A stretch of 64,000 bases of DNA, taken from positions 62,001-126,000 of the forward strand of contig NZ_FRAV01000005.1 of assembly GCF_900142445.1 (NCBI RefSeq), in the 5' to 3' direction. Source of the DNA: Chryseobacterium polytrichastri (lineage in GTDB: Bacteria; Bacteroidota; Bacteroidia; Flavobacteriales; Weeksellaceae). The translations under genes were made by a program, and so were the position numbers. Positions 9,161-18,115 of the stretch are shown here, in pieces. The first letter of the stretch is position 1. Every line of letters starts with the position of its first letter. The notes beneath the pieces are model-generated. The model saw only the letters and a program-made list of their open reading frames with translations, made no database searches and was not told the origin of the DNA.

Positions 9161-10960
9161 TTATTTCTTTTTATTTTTCTGTTGCTCTACTGCGCTTTGT
9201 TGTTGCTGAGCTTTATCCATCATTTCTCGCATTTTCTTTTGGAACTTACCTTCTGTTTTTGGTTTTTCCTTATTAGCCTGAATCTGTGCATGAATTTTCT
9301 TTTCATCCAAGATTACATATTTAATGACTAAAATAATTAAGATGTTAATCGCATTCGAAATAAAATAATACCAAGAAAGACCAGACGCCGAAGTATTCAA
9401 GAAGAATAAAAATGTAACAGGGAAAATATACATTAACACTTTCATGTTAGGCATACCTTCTTGTTGTGGCTGTTGCATATTTCCTGAAGTCATTACGGTA
9501 TAAATTAAAATTACAACCGTACACGCTAAAGCAAATACACTTAAATGATCTCCTAAGAAAGGAATTTTAAATGGCAATTTAATTAAATCATCATAAGCCG
9601 TTAAATCTTTTGCAAACCAGAATCCTTGTCCTCTTAAATCAATAAAGTTCGGGAAGAAACGGAATAGGGCATAGAAAATCGGAATCTGTACCAATGCCGG
9701 TAAACATCCCGCCATCTGATTCACTCCAGCTTTTCGATAAATTTCCATCGTAGCCTGCTGCTTTTTCATAGGATCTGCATCCTTGAACTTCGCATTTGCT
9801 TCATCAATCTCAGGACGAATCACTTTCATCATCGCACTCAGCTTATGCTGCTTATACATGATTGGTGATAGAATTAACTTCACAATGATTGTCAATATAA
9901 AAATTACCCAACCAGATGCAATTCCCCAAGATGCAATCAAGTTATACATTGGCATAAAGAATCCACGATTCATCCAACCTATAAACGACCATCCTAATGG
10001 TAAAATCTCGTCAAAGTTTTTATCATATGATTTTAACAACGGTAAATCTAAAGGCAAGAAGTACCACGTAAAGTCTTGGTTCAATTCACTTCCAGTCATT
10101 TGAACAAAACCTTCATAGTTTAGTTTCTTCAAATACTCTCCTTCTTCAATTGATTCCTGATTTCCTTTACTGTGTGTAAATCCGTTTTTAGCTTCAATTA
10201 CTGAAGAGAAGAACTGTTGTTTTACACCAATCCAGTTAAGGGTTTCTTTTTCTTCCTCCATCGTCGTTCTTCCGTCATAATCATAGTCTTTATAATTATT
10301 GAACGCATAAGAAAATTCTGAGTGAGACTGTTCCTGAGCTCTACCTTTTTCTAAGTTTCTTACACTGTAATCCCAGATAAAATCTGCTTTAGTATCAGAA
10401 GTAACCTTAGCAAGACCTTGAGATCTTACTTTGAAGTCTACCGTGTATTTATCTAATAAGGTATAAATGAACTGGATAACAGCTCCGTTATAGTTAGCCG
10501 TCAACGTAACAGCATTCCCATTAACTGTTGGAGAGAAAACTAAATCTTTAGTATTGATTACCTTACCTGTTTTATCTTTAAACTGGAAACCGTAGTTTGA
10601 GTTGTTTTTAGTAATCAGATAAAGAGGAAGATCAGCTCTGTCACTTTTGCGATCGTAAGCTTTGTATTTTAAAAGTTCTACTTTAGAAACTTGCCCTCCT
10701 AAACTTGAAAATTCCAATTTCAATTCATTGTTTGCCAAATTTGCAGTCTGAATTGCATTAGGAGTTACATTTGGATTGATATTGCTTGCCTGAGTTTGTT
10801 TTACAGCATTTTTAACTTGTTCAGTTTTTTGTTGCTGAGCCTTTACCTCTTCCTCTTTCGATTGTTTGTTTTGGAAATAAAACATAAAACCGAAGAGTAC
10901 CAAACATAAAACCGCAAAACTAATCATTTGACTTTTATCGAGTCCGTTGTTCTGTTGCAT
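9161..10960 (-). CDS. yidC: membrane protein insertase YidC
   Basis: 599 residues. One N-terminal membrane helix (about 12-30), a large periplasmic beta domain (about 60-330), then the conserved insertase core of five helices (about 355-560) containing GWSFIGWMNRGFFMP, SPIMYKQHKLSAMMKVIRPE and QMAGCLPALVQIPIFYALFRFFP, and a basic, Gln/Lys-rich tail. YidC inserts and folds inner-membrane proteins, alone or with SecYEG. It lies downstream of pyrG on the same strand, but a 411-base gap with a repeat element separates them, so a separate promoter is likely. No anomalies. Confidence 0.97.
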   Translation of the reverse strand: MQQNNGLDKSQMISFAVLCLVLFGFMFYFQNKQSKEEEVKAQQQKTEQVKNAVKQTQASNINPNVTPNAIQTANLANNELKLEFSSLGGQVSKVELLKYKAYDRKSDRADLPLYLITKNNSNYGFQFKDKTGKVINTKDLVFSPTVNGNAVTLTANYNGAVIQFIYTLLDKYTVDFKVRSQGLAKVTSDTKADFIWDYSVRNLEKGRAQEQSHSEFSYAFNNYKDYDYDGRTTMEEEKETLNWIGVKQQFFSSVIEAKNGFTHSKGNQESIEEGEYLKKLNYEGFVQMTGSELNQDFTWYFLPLDLPLLKSYDKNFDEILPLGWSFIGWMNRGFFMPMYNLIASWGIASGWVIFILTIIVKLILSPIMYKQHKLSAMMKVIRPEIDEANAKFKDADPMKKQQATMEIYRKAGVNQMAGCLPALVQIPIFYALFRFFPNFIDLRGQGFWFAKDLTAYDDLIKLPFKIPFLGDHLSVFALACTVVILIYTVMTSGNMQQPQQEGMPNMKVLMYIFPVTFLFFLNTSASGLSWYYFISNAINILIILVIKYVILDEKKIHAQIQANKEKPKTEGKFQKKMREMMDKAQQQQSAVEQQKNKKK

Positions 10961-11008
10961 TCTATTTTAATTAAATTTTTTACCTATTTAAACTTTTCAT
11001 AAAATCTT

Positions 11009-11200
11009 AACCACAAAAGGCACAAAAGTTTCGCTTAACACTTAAGTTAGTTTAAAGATCACGTTAATCCTTATTAAAAGAAAACTTAAGTTTTTTGAAA
11101 ATCTTTGATTTTCCTCTTATGTGAACTTTTTATTTTCAAAACATTAAACTTAAAATACTTATGTATTTCTTAGCTCAACGCTTTTGTTTCTTTTGTGGTT
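11009..11200. repeat. dispersed intergenic repeat, copy A (MITE-like, terminal inverted repeats)
   Basis: 192 bp, non-coding. The left end (11009-11028) starts AACCACAAAAG and contains a second CAAAAG; the right end (11181-11200) is the inverse, CTTTTGTTTCTTTTGTGGTT. A central hairpin GAAAATC-TTT-GATTTTC lies at 11097-11113. Similar elements lie at 15813-15984 and 41807-41986, plus a solo right end at 15641-15681. No transposase is encoded, so it would have to be moved in trans. Confidence 0.7.
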
Positions 11201-11304
11201 ATAAATTTTAAACCCATACGTAAAGTGTATATACACTATACATAATTCGAGTCGACAAAAATACTGTTTTTTTATCAAAACTCTATCTTTTACTCTGTTA
11301 CTAT

Positions 11305-11346
11305 ATAATAAACTCAAGCTGATAATAATCAACCTGAGTTTATATA
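11305..11346. terminator. weak hairpin downstream of pyrG
   Basis: Stem TAAACTCA (11309-11316) and TGAGTTTA (11335-11342) with an inner TGAT/ATCA pair. It lies 30 bases past the pyrG stop. The T-run on the minus strand is interrupted, so termination is likely but not certain. Confidence 0.5.
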
Positions 11347-11371
11347 TGACGTTTGTAATTAAACAATTACC

Positions 11372-12979
11372 TTATTTCTGTTCGCAAGCCTTAATAAAAG
11401 CTTTGAATAAAGGATGCGGTGTTGTAACCGTACTCTTGTATTCCGGGTGATACTGTACCCCAACATAGAACGGGTGATCTGGCATCTCAAGAGCTTCAAC
11501 CAATCCTGTTTCTGGGTTTGTACCTGTGGCTAAGAAACCATTCTTTTCGAATTCCTGAAGATAATCACTGTTGAATTCATAACGGTGACGGTGTCTTTCA
11601 GAAATATTTTTAGCTCCGTAAATATCATATAACTTAGAAGCATTTTTCAATGAACATTTCCAAGCTCCAAGACGCATTGTTCCTCCTTTATCTACTACAT
11701 TTTTCTGCTCTTCCATGATTGAAATTACAGGATCAGGTGTAGAAGTATCAAATTCCATTGAGTTCGCTTTTGAATGTCCAAGAACGTTTCTCGCAAATTC
11801 AATCGTCATGATCTGCATTCCCAAACAAATTCCCAACATCGGAACTTTATTTTCTCTTGCATATTGAGCTGTAAGAACTTTACCTTCAATTCCTCTGTCA
11901 CCAAAACCTGGGGCAACAAGAATTCCATCAACACCATTTAAAGTTTCTTTAATATTTTCAGCTGTAATATCTCCACTGTATACCCATCTCACTTTCACTT
12001 CAGTTTCAAGACTTGCTCCTGCATGTTTGAAAGCTTCTGCAATAGAAATATAAGAATCCTGCAGAGAAATATATTTTCCTACTAAAGCAATTTCTACCGT
12101 TCTTTTAGGATTTTTGAATTTCTTCAGGAAAGTTTTCCAGTCTTTAAGATCAGCTTCTTTATCATTTTTAAGATCTAATTCTTTTAAAACGACATCATCA
12201 AAATTTTGTTTTTGAAGGTACATTGGAACTTCATAGATCGTTTCCAAATCTTTACATTCAATCACATTATCTAAAGAAACATTACAGAATTGAGCCAACT
12301 TCGCTCTCTGATCTTTTGGAATATTGTGTTCTGTTCTACACACTAAAACATCCGCCATAATTCCACTTTCCATTAATTGACGAACAGAATGCTGAGATGG
12401 CTTAGTTTTTAATTCTCCACTTGAAGCCAAATAAGGCAATAAAGTTAAGTGAATCACCATAGAGTTTTTCTCTCCCAACTCCCACTTCAACTGACGAACA
12501 GTTTCAATGTATGGTAAAGATTCAATATCTCCCACAGTTCCACCGATCTCCGTAATAATGATATCGTAGTTCTGCTTAGATAAAATTTTAATTCTACGCT
12601 TAATTTCGTTTGTGATATGAGGAATTACCTGCACTGTTTTTCCAAGGAAATCTCCTTTTCTTTCTTTATCAATTACAGTTTGGTAAATTTTTCCTGTCGT
12701 AACGTTGTTATTTTGAGAAGTTGGAGCGTCCAAATAACGCTCATAGTGACCTAAATCCAGATCCGTCTCCGCACCATCTTCGGTTACATAGCATTCTCCA
12801 TGCTCATAAGGATTCAGTGTTCCTGGGTCGATGTTGATATAAGGATCTAGTTTTTGGATCGTTACATTAAAGCCGCGTGATTTTAGTAGAAGTCCCAGAG
12901 AAGCAGAAACGATTCCCTTTCCCAAAGATGAAGTTACACCTCCTGTCACAAAGATGTACTTTGTATTCTTTTTACTCAT
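11372..12979 (-). CDS. pyrG: CTP synthase
   Basis: About 535 residues from the ATG at 12979. It makes CTP from UTP, ATP and glutamine. The N-terminal amidoligase domain starts KYIFVTGGVTSSLGKGI and includes DPYINIDPGTLNPYEHGE and ITEIGGTVGDIES; the C-terminal glutaminase carries the catalytic Cys in LGICLGMQ and the His-Glu pair in YHPEYKS. An in-frame TTG at 12997 would add six residues, but it lies inside the -7 promoter box TAACTTTG (12995-13002), so the ATG at 12979 (MSKKNTK) is the better start. The gene is divergent from the ynb-like cluster. Confidence 0.96.
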   Translation of the reverse strand: MSKKNTKYIFVTGGVTSSLGKGIVSASLGLLLKSRGFNVTIQKLDPYINIDPGTLNPYEHGECYVTEDGAETDLDLGHYERYLDAPTSQNNNVTTGKIYQTVIDKERKGDFLGKTVQVIPHITNEIKRRIKILSKQNYDIIITEIGGTVGDIESLPYIETVRQLKWELGEKNSMVIHLTLLPYLASSGELKTKPSQHSVRQLMESGIMADVLVCRTEHNIPKDQRAKLAQFCNVSLDNVIECKDLETIYEVPMYLQKQNFDDVVLKELDLKNDKEADLKDWKTFLKKFKNPKRTVEIALVGKYISLQDSYISIAEAFKHAGASLETEVKVRWVYSGDITAENIKETLNGVDGILVAPGFGDRGIEGKVLTAQYARENKVPMLGICLGMQIMTIEFARNVLGHSKANSMEFDTSTPDPVISIMEEQKNVVDKGGTMRLGAWKCSLKNASKLYDIYGAKNISERHRHRYEFNSDYLQEFEKNGFLATGTNPETGLVEALEMPDHPFYVGVQYHPEYKSTVTTPHPLFKAFIKACEQK

Positions 12980-12994
12980 TAGATTAGGTTTGTG

Positions 12995-13025
12995 CAAAGT
13001 TAGGGGAAAAAGAAACGCAAACCAA
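12995..13025 (-). promoter_or_regulatory. candidate pyrG promoter
   Basis: On the minus strand TAACTTTG (13002-12995) fits TAnnTTTG, with TTG 20 bases further upstream (13025-13023). Transcription would begin about 10 bases before the ATG at 12979, a very short leader. Confidence 0.6.
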
Positions 13026-13090
13026 TTTTTTACCTTTATGAAATTGTAAAACCTGCCTCTATCATTTATAAATACTGATAAAAAAAATAT

Positions 13091-13098
13091 CTATATTT
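13091..13098 (+). promoter_or_regulatory. -7 box of the ynb-like cluster promoter
   Basis: TATATTTG, a full match to TAnnTTTG, 33 bases before the ATG at 13131. No TTG at the usual spacing. It would drive at least the first three genes of the cluster. Confidence 0.6.
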
Positions 13099-13130
13099 GA
13101 TCTCACCAAACACAAAAAGCCATAACCATA

Positions 13131-13733
13131 ATGATTTCGGTATATAAATTAAAACCAAAATTCCAGCAGCTGCTCACTCCTATTCTATTATTCTTACATA
13201 AAAAGAAAATTACAGCCAATCAAATTACGATCAGTTCCATTTTATTATCTGTGATTATTGGAATCTTATTTTGGAATGCCGATGTTTCCAAATGGTTTTT
13301 CCTGAGCTTACCCATCGGATTATTGATAAGAATGGCATTGAATGCGCTGGACGGAATGATGGCAAGAAAATTTAATCAAACGAGTAAGTTAGGCGAAGTC
13401 TTAAATGAAGTCGGCGATATTGTTTCAGATGTGATTATTTTTTTTCCGTTATTAAAATTTCAGCCGGAGAGTTTATATTTAATTATCATCTTCATTATTT
13501 TAAGCATCATTAATGAGTTTGCAGGATTAATTGGGAAAGCAATAGGAAAAGAACGCCGCTACGATGGACCCATGGGGAAAAGTGACCGTGCTTTGATCTT
13601 GGGACTGTATGGATTGATCATAATTTTTGGAGTTAATATTTCAAATTATTCTCAATATATATTTGGACTCATTATTTTATTACTTTTGATCAGTACGTAT
13701 ACCCGACTTAAAAAATCCCTCCATGAAGCCTGA
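13131..13733 (+). CDS. CDP-alcohol phosphatidyltransferase family protein, YnbA-like
   Basis: 200 residues with about five or six membrane helices. The family transfers a phosphatidyl group from CDP-diacylglycerol to an alcohol. The signature runs N71-x2-D74-G75-x2-A78-R79-x8-G88-x3-N92-x3-D96: the first and third aspartates of the canonical D-x2-DG-x2-AR-x8-G-x3-D-x3-D motif are asparagine, with an extra Asp at 100. Gene order (this, a CdsA-like gene, then PAP2-phosphatase and hydrolase-methyltransferase genes) resembles E. coli ynbABCD, where YnbA is about the same size. It overlaps the next gene by 11 bases. The alcohol acceptor is unknown. Confidence 0.85.
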   Translation: MISVYKLKPKFQQLLTPILLFLHKKKITANQITISSILLSVIIGILFWNADVSKWFFLSLPIGLLIRMALNALDGMMARKFNQTSKLGEVLNEVGDIVSDVIIFFPLLKFQPESLYLIIIFIILSIINEFAGLIGKAIGKERRYDGPMGKSDRALILGLYGLIIIFGVNISNYSQYIFGLIILLLLISTYTRLKKSLHEA

Positions 13734-14526
13734 AGAAAATAAATTTGCAGATGTTCCTTTACGCGTAAAAACATGGATTTACATTATCTTAGTTTTTGCT
13801 ATCGGAATTTCACATCCTTTGGCGATGAAGGTCTTTATTTCATGGATCAGTTTTCAATGCTTTTTTGAATTTTTGAGAATGTTCAACGTGAATACAAACA
13901 AAATTATTCTTTCAATTTTTATTGGAATTTCACAATTCTTTTTATTGTATTTTTTGAATATTGAGAATTATTTTCTTTATAGTTTAGGCGTATCAATTAT
14001 TGTATTATTATATTTTTCAATCTTAAAATCATCCCGAAAGCAGGTATTGGAAATCCTAACAGCTTTACTAATTTGCCTTTTTGCTTTTCCCCATTTAGTT
14101 TTTATCAGAGAAAATACTTCAGGAATATATGCTATTATTTTTGTTGTCGTTGTGACAGAACTCAATGATGTTTTTCAATATCTAATGGGTAAATTTTTCG
14201 GAAAACATAAAATAGTTCCGAAGATCAGTCCTAATAAAACCTTGGAAGGCTTTCTAGGAGGTGTATTTTTGACGATTATATTAAGTAATATTTTAGGTTT
14301 CTTTTTATTGAATTCTAATATTCTCACCAATACAATTTTAGGTTTCATATTGGGAATTTCAGGATTCTTTGGAGATGTTTTTATGTCTTATTTAAAAAGA
14401 AAAAATGATATAAAAGACACCGGCAATCTACTTCCCGGACATGGCGGTTTATTAGACCGAATGGACAGTTTAATTTTCAATGCCCCAATTTTTTTCTGGA
14501 TGCTTTCGTTTCTTTTAAATCTATAA
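13723..14526 (+). CDS. phosphatidate cytidylyltransferase-like protein (CdsA family, YnbB-like)
   Basis: 267 residues, about seven or eight membrane helices. The C-terminal CDS signature is intact: SYLKRKNDIKDTGNLLPGHG followed by GLLDRMDS (about 225-252), with the earlier KISPNKTLEGFLGG block. The family makes CDP-diacylglycerol from phosphatidate and CTP, the donor for the preceding gene's product. The window does not show whether the genome's housekeeping CdsA lies elsewhere; the ynb-like setting suggests this is a dedicated second copy. Translational coupling with the upstream gene is likely from the 11-base overlap. The next start is 3 bases after its stop. Confidence 0.88.
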   Translation: MKPEENKFADVPLRVKTWIYIILVFAIGISHPLAMKVFISWISFQCFFEFLRMFNVNTNKIILSIFIGISQFFLLYFLNIENYFLYSLGVSIIVLLYFSILKSSRKQVLEILTALLICLFAFPHLVFIRENTSGIYAIIFVVVVTELNDVFQYLMGKFFGKHKIVPKISPNKTLEGFLGGVFLTIILSNILGFFLLNSNILTNTILGFILGISGFFGDVFMSYLKRKNDIKDTGNLLPGHGGLLDRMDSLIFNAPIFFWMLSFLLNL

Positions 14527-14529
14527 AAA

Positions 14530-15567
14530 ATGAGCGAAAAATTTAAAAGAGCATTATTATTTTCAGGAGGCGGAACACGATTAATGATTTACCTCGGGAT
14601 GTTTGCGGCATTGGAAGAATCAGGTATGAAGCCCGACGTTCTTATCGCTTCATGTGGCGGTGCTTTTGCAGCAACCGTCATCAATGCTTTTCCTGATAAT
14701 CTTTCCCGAAAGAAATATTTACAATCAGAAGAATATTTTCAGTTTGTATCTCAAACAGCATTAACAAAACATAAAAAACTCTCTGAAATTGGACTTTTCT
14801 CTTTAAAAAAACTATTTAATAAAAGGAACGCACCTTATATTGAAGATGTCTTTAATCGATACTTGGTTGAAATGAATCAGGATTTATCAGAAGACTTCCC
14901 CTCGTTGAAAAATGCTTCTTTTTCTCAGGAAATTCCGACTTTAATTATTGGTTCAGAGCTCAATTTTAATCCAACAGAAATTGGACAAAAACGAATTCAT
15001 CGAAAATTATATCAAAAAACAATTTTTACAGATCCTGAAACAGCGAAGAAAATAATTCCGCAGCACATCATCATTACTTCTGAAAATTTAAAACAGAGTG
15101 CCGTTGAAGAAATCCCCAACATAAGAACAGATGTTTCTTTATTAACAAGCACTAGAATTTCTGTTTCCGATATGTTCTATGTTGCTCCCGCTTCATTTCA
15201 GGGGAAATATTTTGCAGGGGGTGCTATTGATCTCATTCCAATTGAATTGGCAAAGCATCTTGCAGAAGAAGTTATTATTGAAAAAAAACAATCTTATACT
15301 CCCGTTGAAGAAGCTTTTGTTCGCGCCGTTTTAGGATACAGCGGAAATAAAAGGCTGGAAGAAATTGGAAATCAGTCACCCGATTTTCAAATTGACACAA
15401 ATAATATTAAGCAAAAACTGGAAGGACATTATATCAAAAAAAGTATCAATTGGAGAAAAGTTGAGATTACACTTTCTTTGCCTACAAGTCATCAACAGTT
15501 TGTAAAAGATATGGAAATGCAGTGGCAATATGGCTTTGATCAGACGATGAAAAGTATAAAAATATAA
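14530..15567 (+). CDS. patatin-like phospholipase
   Basis: 345 residues. The N-terminus RALLFSGGGTRLMIYLGMFA carries the glycine-rich oxyanion loop (GGGTR), and the nucleophile motif is reduced to ASCGG with Ser41, lacking the first Gly of GxSxG. The aspartate region reads FAGGAIDLIP rather than the usual DGG, so the Ser-Asp dyad is present at best in altered form. Patatins are serine acyl hydrolases of membrane lipids. It follows the CdsA-like gene by 3 bases and so belongs to the same transcription unit, suggesting lipid remodelling. The canonical E. coli ynb operon lacks a patatin, so this is an addition. Activity is uncertain because of the altered motifs. Confidence 0.8.
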   Translation: MSEKFKRALLFSGGGTRLMIYLGMFAALEESGMKPDVLIASCGGAFAATVINAFPDNLSRKKYLQSEEYFQFVSQTALTKHKKLSEIGLFSLKKLFNKRNAPYIEDVFNRYLVEMNQDLSEDFPSLKNASFSQEIPTLIIGSELNFNPTEIGQKRIHRKLYQKTIFTDPETAKKIIPQHIIITSENLKQSAVEEIPNIRTDVSLLTSTRISVSDMFYVAPASFQGKYFAGGAIDLIPIELAKHLAEEVIIEKKQSYTPVEEAFVRAVLGYSGNKRLEEIGNQSPDFQIDTNNIKQKLEGHYIKKSINWRKVEITLSLPTSHQQFVKDMEMQWQYGFDQTMKSIKI

Positions 15568-15607
15568 TTTCAAAACAGATAAGTTTTGGATAAATCCTGC
15601 ATTCAAC

Positions 15608-15640
15608 AACCATGTCAAGGTTTTGAACCTTGACATGGTT
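15608..15640. repeat. 13-bp perfect hairpin, palindromic repeat or terminator
   Basis: AACCATGTCAAGG (15608-15620) pairs with CCTTGACATGGTT (15628-15640) around a seven-base loop. No T-run follows, so it is not a classic terminator. It abuts a solo end of the dispersed repeat, which suggests a REP-like element. Confidence 0.6.
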
Positions 15641-15681
15641 CTAAAATACTAATATGTTAATCTTTTGCCTCTTTTGTGGTT
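15641..15681. repeat. solo right end of the dispersed repeat
   Basis: These 41 bases match the right end of copy B (15944-15984) at 37 positions, ending in CTTTTGCCTCTTTTGTGGTT. The rest of the element is absent. Confidence 0.65.
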
Positions 15682-15722
15682 GAAATAAGAATTTAATAAA
15701 ATTATTAATTATTTTAAGTTTT

Positions 15723-15776
15723 GGCTAAAGCCTATTCTTTTTCTTTTTTTTTTATTTGAACGGGTTAAAACCCGTT
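15723..15776. repeat. two short palindromes (REP-like)
   Basis: GGCTAAAGCC at 15723-15732 and AACGGGTT-AA-AACCCGTT at 15759-15776, separated by a T-rich stretch. Non-coding. Probably part of a second short intergenic repeat family. Confidence 0.45.
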
Positions 15777-15812
15777 TCTATTGATAAGGACTCTATACTT
15801 ATTTGAAAATTT

Positions 15813-15984
15813 ACTGCAAAAGCAACAAAAGCTATTTGGATAACTAATCATTATTTAATTTTAGAAAACAAAAGTTCTTGAAAGATTAAAAATCAAAGAT
15901 TTTTCAAAACTTATGTGCTCTTATTTACACTTTAATGATAAACTTAAAATACTAATGTGCTAATCTTTTGCCTCTTTTGCGGTT
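15813..15984. repeat. dispersed intergenic repeat, copy B
   Basis: 172 bp with ends ACTGCAAAAGCAACAAAAG (left) and CTTTTGCCTCTTTTGCGGTT (right), inverse of each other. It has an inner hairpin AAAAATC-AAA-GATTTTT and shares AAACTTAAAATACT with copy A near the right end. It splits the ynb-like cluster between the patatin and SDR genes. Confidence 0.68.
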
Positions 15985-16073
15985 AAAATAAAAAAGGTAT
16001 AAAAGGAATTTCACCCTTTTCATTATTAAATAAAAATCTATTTTTACCTAAAATTGAAAATCACAACACGCTT

Positions 16074-16826
16074 ATGAATGTTTTTATTGCAGGCGGGACT
16101 TCAGGAATAGGCTATTCGTTGGCTCAGCATTATCTTTCAAAAGGATATTGCGTGGGGATTTGCGGAAGAGATCTGACTAAAATACCAGAAAACAGTTCAG
16201 GCAATTTAAAAGTATTTCAAGCGGATGTTTGTGATATGAATTCAATTTTTTCGGCCGTAAATAATTTTTCACAAAATGGGAATCTTGATATTTTCATCAA
16301 TTGTGCCGGAAGTTACGCAGAAGATGTTGCCGGAAATATTTCTTATGAAGAAGCCGAAGAAATGTTACAAACCAATATTTTAGGAACTGTGAATGGTTTT
16401 GAAGTTGCCCGAAAAATAATGAAAGGTCAAGACAAAGGAAGCATTGCTGTTATTGCTTCAGTTTCCGGAATTATGGACTATGAAAATTCGAGTTTGTATA
16501 CCAAAACTAAACGTTCTGTGATTCAGATTGCGGATGCTTATCGCCGAGCTTTGAAACCGTTTGGAATTTCTGTAACGACAATCGCTCCGGGATACGTGGA
16601 TACATTGAAATTGAGACAGCTTAATGCTAATGATTTAAGCAAGAAACCATTTCTTACTGATCTTGAAAAGGCAACAGCTACCATTTCAGATGCCATTGAA
16701 ATGCAAAAGAAAATAATTATTTTTCCTGTAAAAATGAAATGGATGATGAAATCTTTATCCCTTCTCCCCTCTTCATTATTAAATATCATCATGTTTAAAA
16801 AAGCAAAATGGATGAAAAACGATTAG
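16074..16826 (+). CDS. short-chain dehydrogenase/reductase
   Basis: 250 residues. The Rossmann start MNVFIAGGTSGIG gives the TGxxxGIG-type cofactor motif (GGTSGIG, 7-13), the NAG motif appears as CAGSY, and the active-site YTKTK provides the Tyr-x3-Lys pair after a conserved SVSG serine. The C-terminal third has a hydrophobic stretch (SLLPSSLLNIIMF), suggesting membrane association. It overlaps the following PAP2-phosphatase gene by 19 bases, so the two are coupled. In this cluster it may oxidise or reduce a lipid head group or acyl product; the substrate is not readable. Confidence 0.85.
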   Translation: MNVFIAGGTSGIGYSLAQHYLSKGYCVGICGRDLTKIPENSSGNLKVFQADVCDMNSIFSAVNNFSQNGNLDIFINCAGSYAEDVAGNISYEEAEEMLQTNILGTVNGFEVARKIMKGQDKGSIAVIASVSGIMDYENSSLYTKTKRSVIQIADAYRRALKPFGISVTTIAPGYVDTLKLRQLNANDLSKKPFLTDLEKATATISDAIEMQKKIIIFPVKMKWMMKSLSLLPSSLLNIIMFKKAKWMKND

Positions 16827-18115
16827 ATGTAAAGCAGAAAATCTATGCAATGCTATTGTGTTCTGTTGTATTCATAATCGTTTACAATTATTCGGCGTGG
16901 CATGCTTCAACGCTGGAAAAAGTTTCTTCTTTTGTTTTTGATTTTGAAAAATACATCCCGTTTCTTCCTTGGACTATTATTCCTTACATGACCAGCGGAT
17001 TATTTTTCTGTTCAGTTTTTTTCTATTGTAACACAAAAGAGCAACTCAAGGTTCTGACTCGAAGAATTCTGTTAGTAACTCTTATTGCAGGAATTTGTTT
17101 TTTATTATTTCCCTTGAAATTTTCTTTACAAAGACCTGAAATTACCCATTCTGTTTTTGGATATTCTTTTCAGTTTTTATCAACATTTGATTCTCCTTTC
17201 AACCAAGCGCCTTCCCTACATATTGCATATGCTTTTATTTTCTGGACTGTTTTTAAAGATTTAAAAAAATGGAGAATGTTTTTGCTATTTTGGTTAATCG
17301 CTTTGGGAATTTCCACCTTAACAACTTATCAACATCATTTCATTGATATTATCACAGGAACCATTCTGGCTCATATTAGTTTCCTTATCTTTCCTTATCA
17401 AAAGAATAACTTTTTATATAGGAATTTTCAAGTGGCTAATTCTTACTTCTTGATAGGATGGATTTTCGTTTTAGTCTCTTTATTATTGTATAAATTTTCA
17501 CATACATATTGGTTGCTTTTGTTGTGGGTGGCTCTCATTATGATCATAATTTGCTATCATTACCAGAAAAATAATATTCACTTTTTAAAAGATAACAACG
17601 GAAATATTCCTTTTTATAAAAAGCTGTTTTACTTTCCTTATACGTTCATCTATTGGATATTCTGGAAGTTTTTAAGAAAGAATAAAAGACCATTAGAGAT
17701 TGTACCTAGTCTTTATATTTCGTCAAGGCTCAATAAAGAAGATCTAATATATTTTGAAATTAATAAAAATACTTTCGTTTACGATTTGGCAGCAGAAATG
17801 GAAGAAAATGAGATGATAAAAGAAAAAGCAACATACTTTTCCGTTCCTTTTTTAGACATTGGAACCTTAGATATTCATCAAACGAAAAAACTCGTTACAG
17901 AAATCGTAAAGAATTATCATCAGTTACCGAAAGACGGGAAAATATTGATTCATTGCACGATGGGTTATACCAGAAGTTCTGTCATCGGAATTTTAGTAAT
18001 GAAAAATATTCTATCTTTACCTCTAAACCAAGCCATAACCAATATGAAAATCCTGAATAAGAACGCAGTCATTCATTCTTATCTCTTCGATTTTCTGAAA
18101 AAAATTAATATATGA
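16808..18115 (+). CDS. PAP2-dual-specificity phosphatase fusion, YnbD-like inner-membrane protein
   Basis: 435 residues. An N-terminal membrane half (about 10-260) carries PAP2 motifs: PSLH at about 136-139 and the later QHHFID, giving the His-x3-Asp pair. The C-terminal cytosolic half (about 290-435) is a dual-specificity phosphatase with the signature HCTMGYTRSS, that is Cys-x5-Arg. Both domains remove phosphates from lipids or phosphoproteins. Length and layout fit E. coli YnbD (about 430 residues). A lipid phosphate product of the YnbA/YnbB-like enzymes is the obvious substrate (inference). It overlaps both neighbours (19 and 4 bases). Confidence 0.87.
   Translation: MDEKRLDVKQKIYAMLLCSVVFIIVYNYSAWHASTLEKVSSFVFDFEKYIPFLPWTIIPYMTSGLFFCSVFFYCNTKEQLKVLTRRILLVTLIAGICFLLFPLKFSLQRPEITHSVFGYSFQFLSTFDSPFNQAPSLHIAYAFIFWTVFKDLKKWRMFLLFWLIALGISTLTTYQHHFIDIITGTILAHISFLIFPYQKNNFLYRNFQVANSYFLIGWIFVLVSLLLYKFSHTYWLLLLWVALIMIIICYHYQKNNIHFLKDNNGNIPFYKKLFYFPYTFIYWIFWKFLRKNKRPLEIVPSLYISSRLNKEDLIYFEINKNTFVYDLAAEMEENEMIKEKATYFSVPFLDIGTLDIHQTKKLVTEIVKNYHQLPKDGKILIHCTMGYTRSSVIGILVMKNILSLPLNQAITNMKILNKNAVIHSYLFDFLKKINI

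Noticed and set aside
12979-12997. Longer pyrG start at TTG 12997
   Set aside because: The codon lies inside the -7 promoter box; ATG 12979 gives the family-typical N-terminus.
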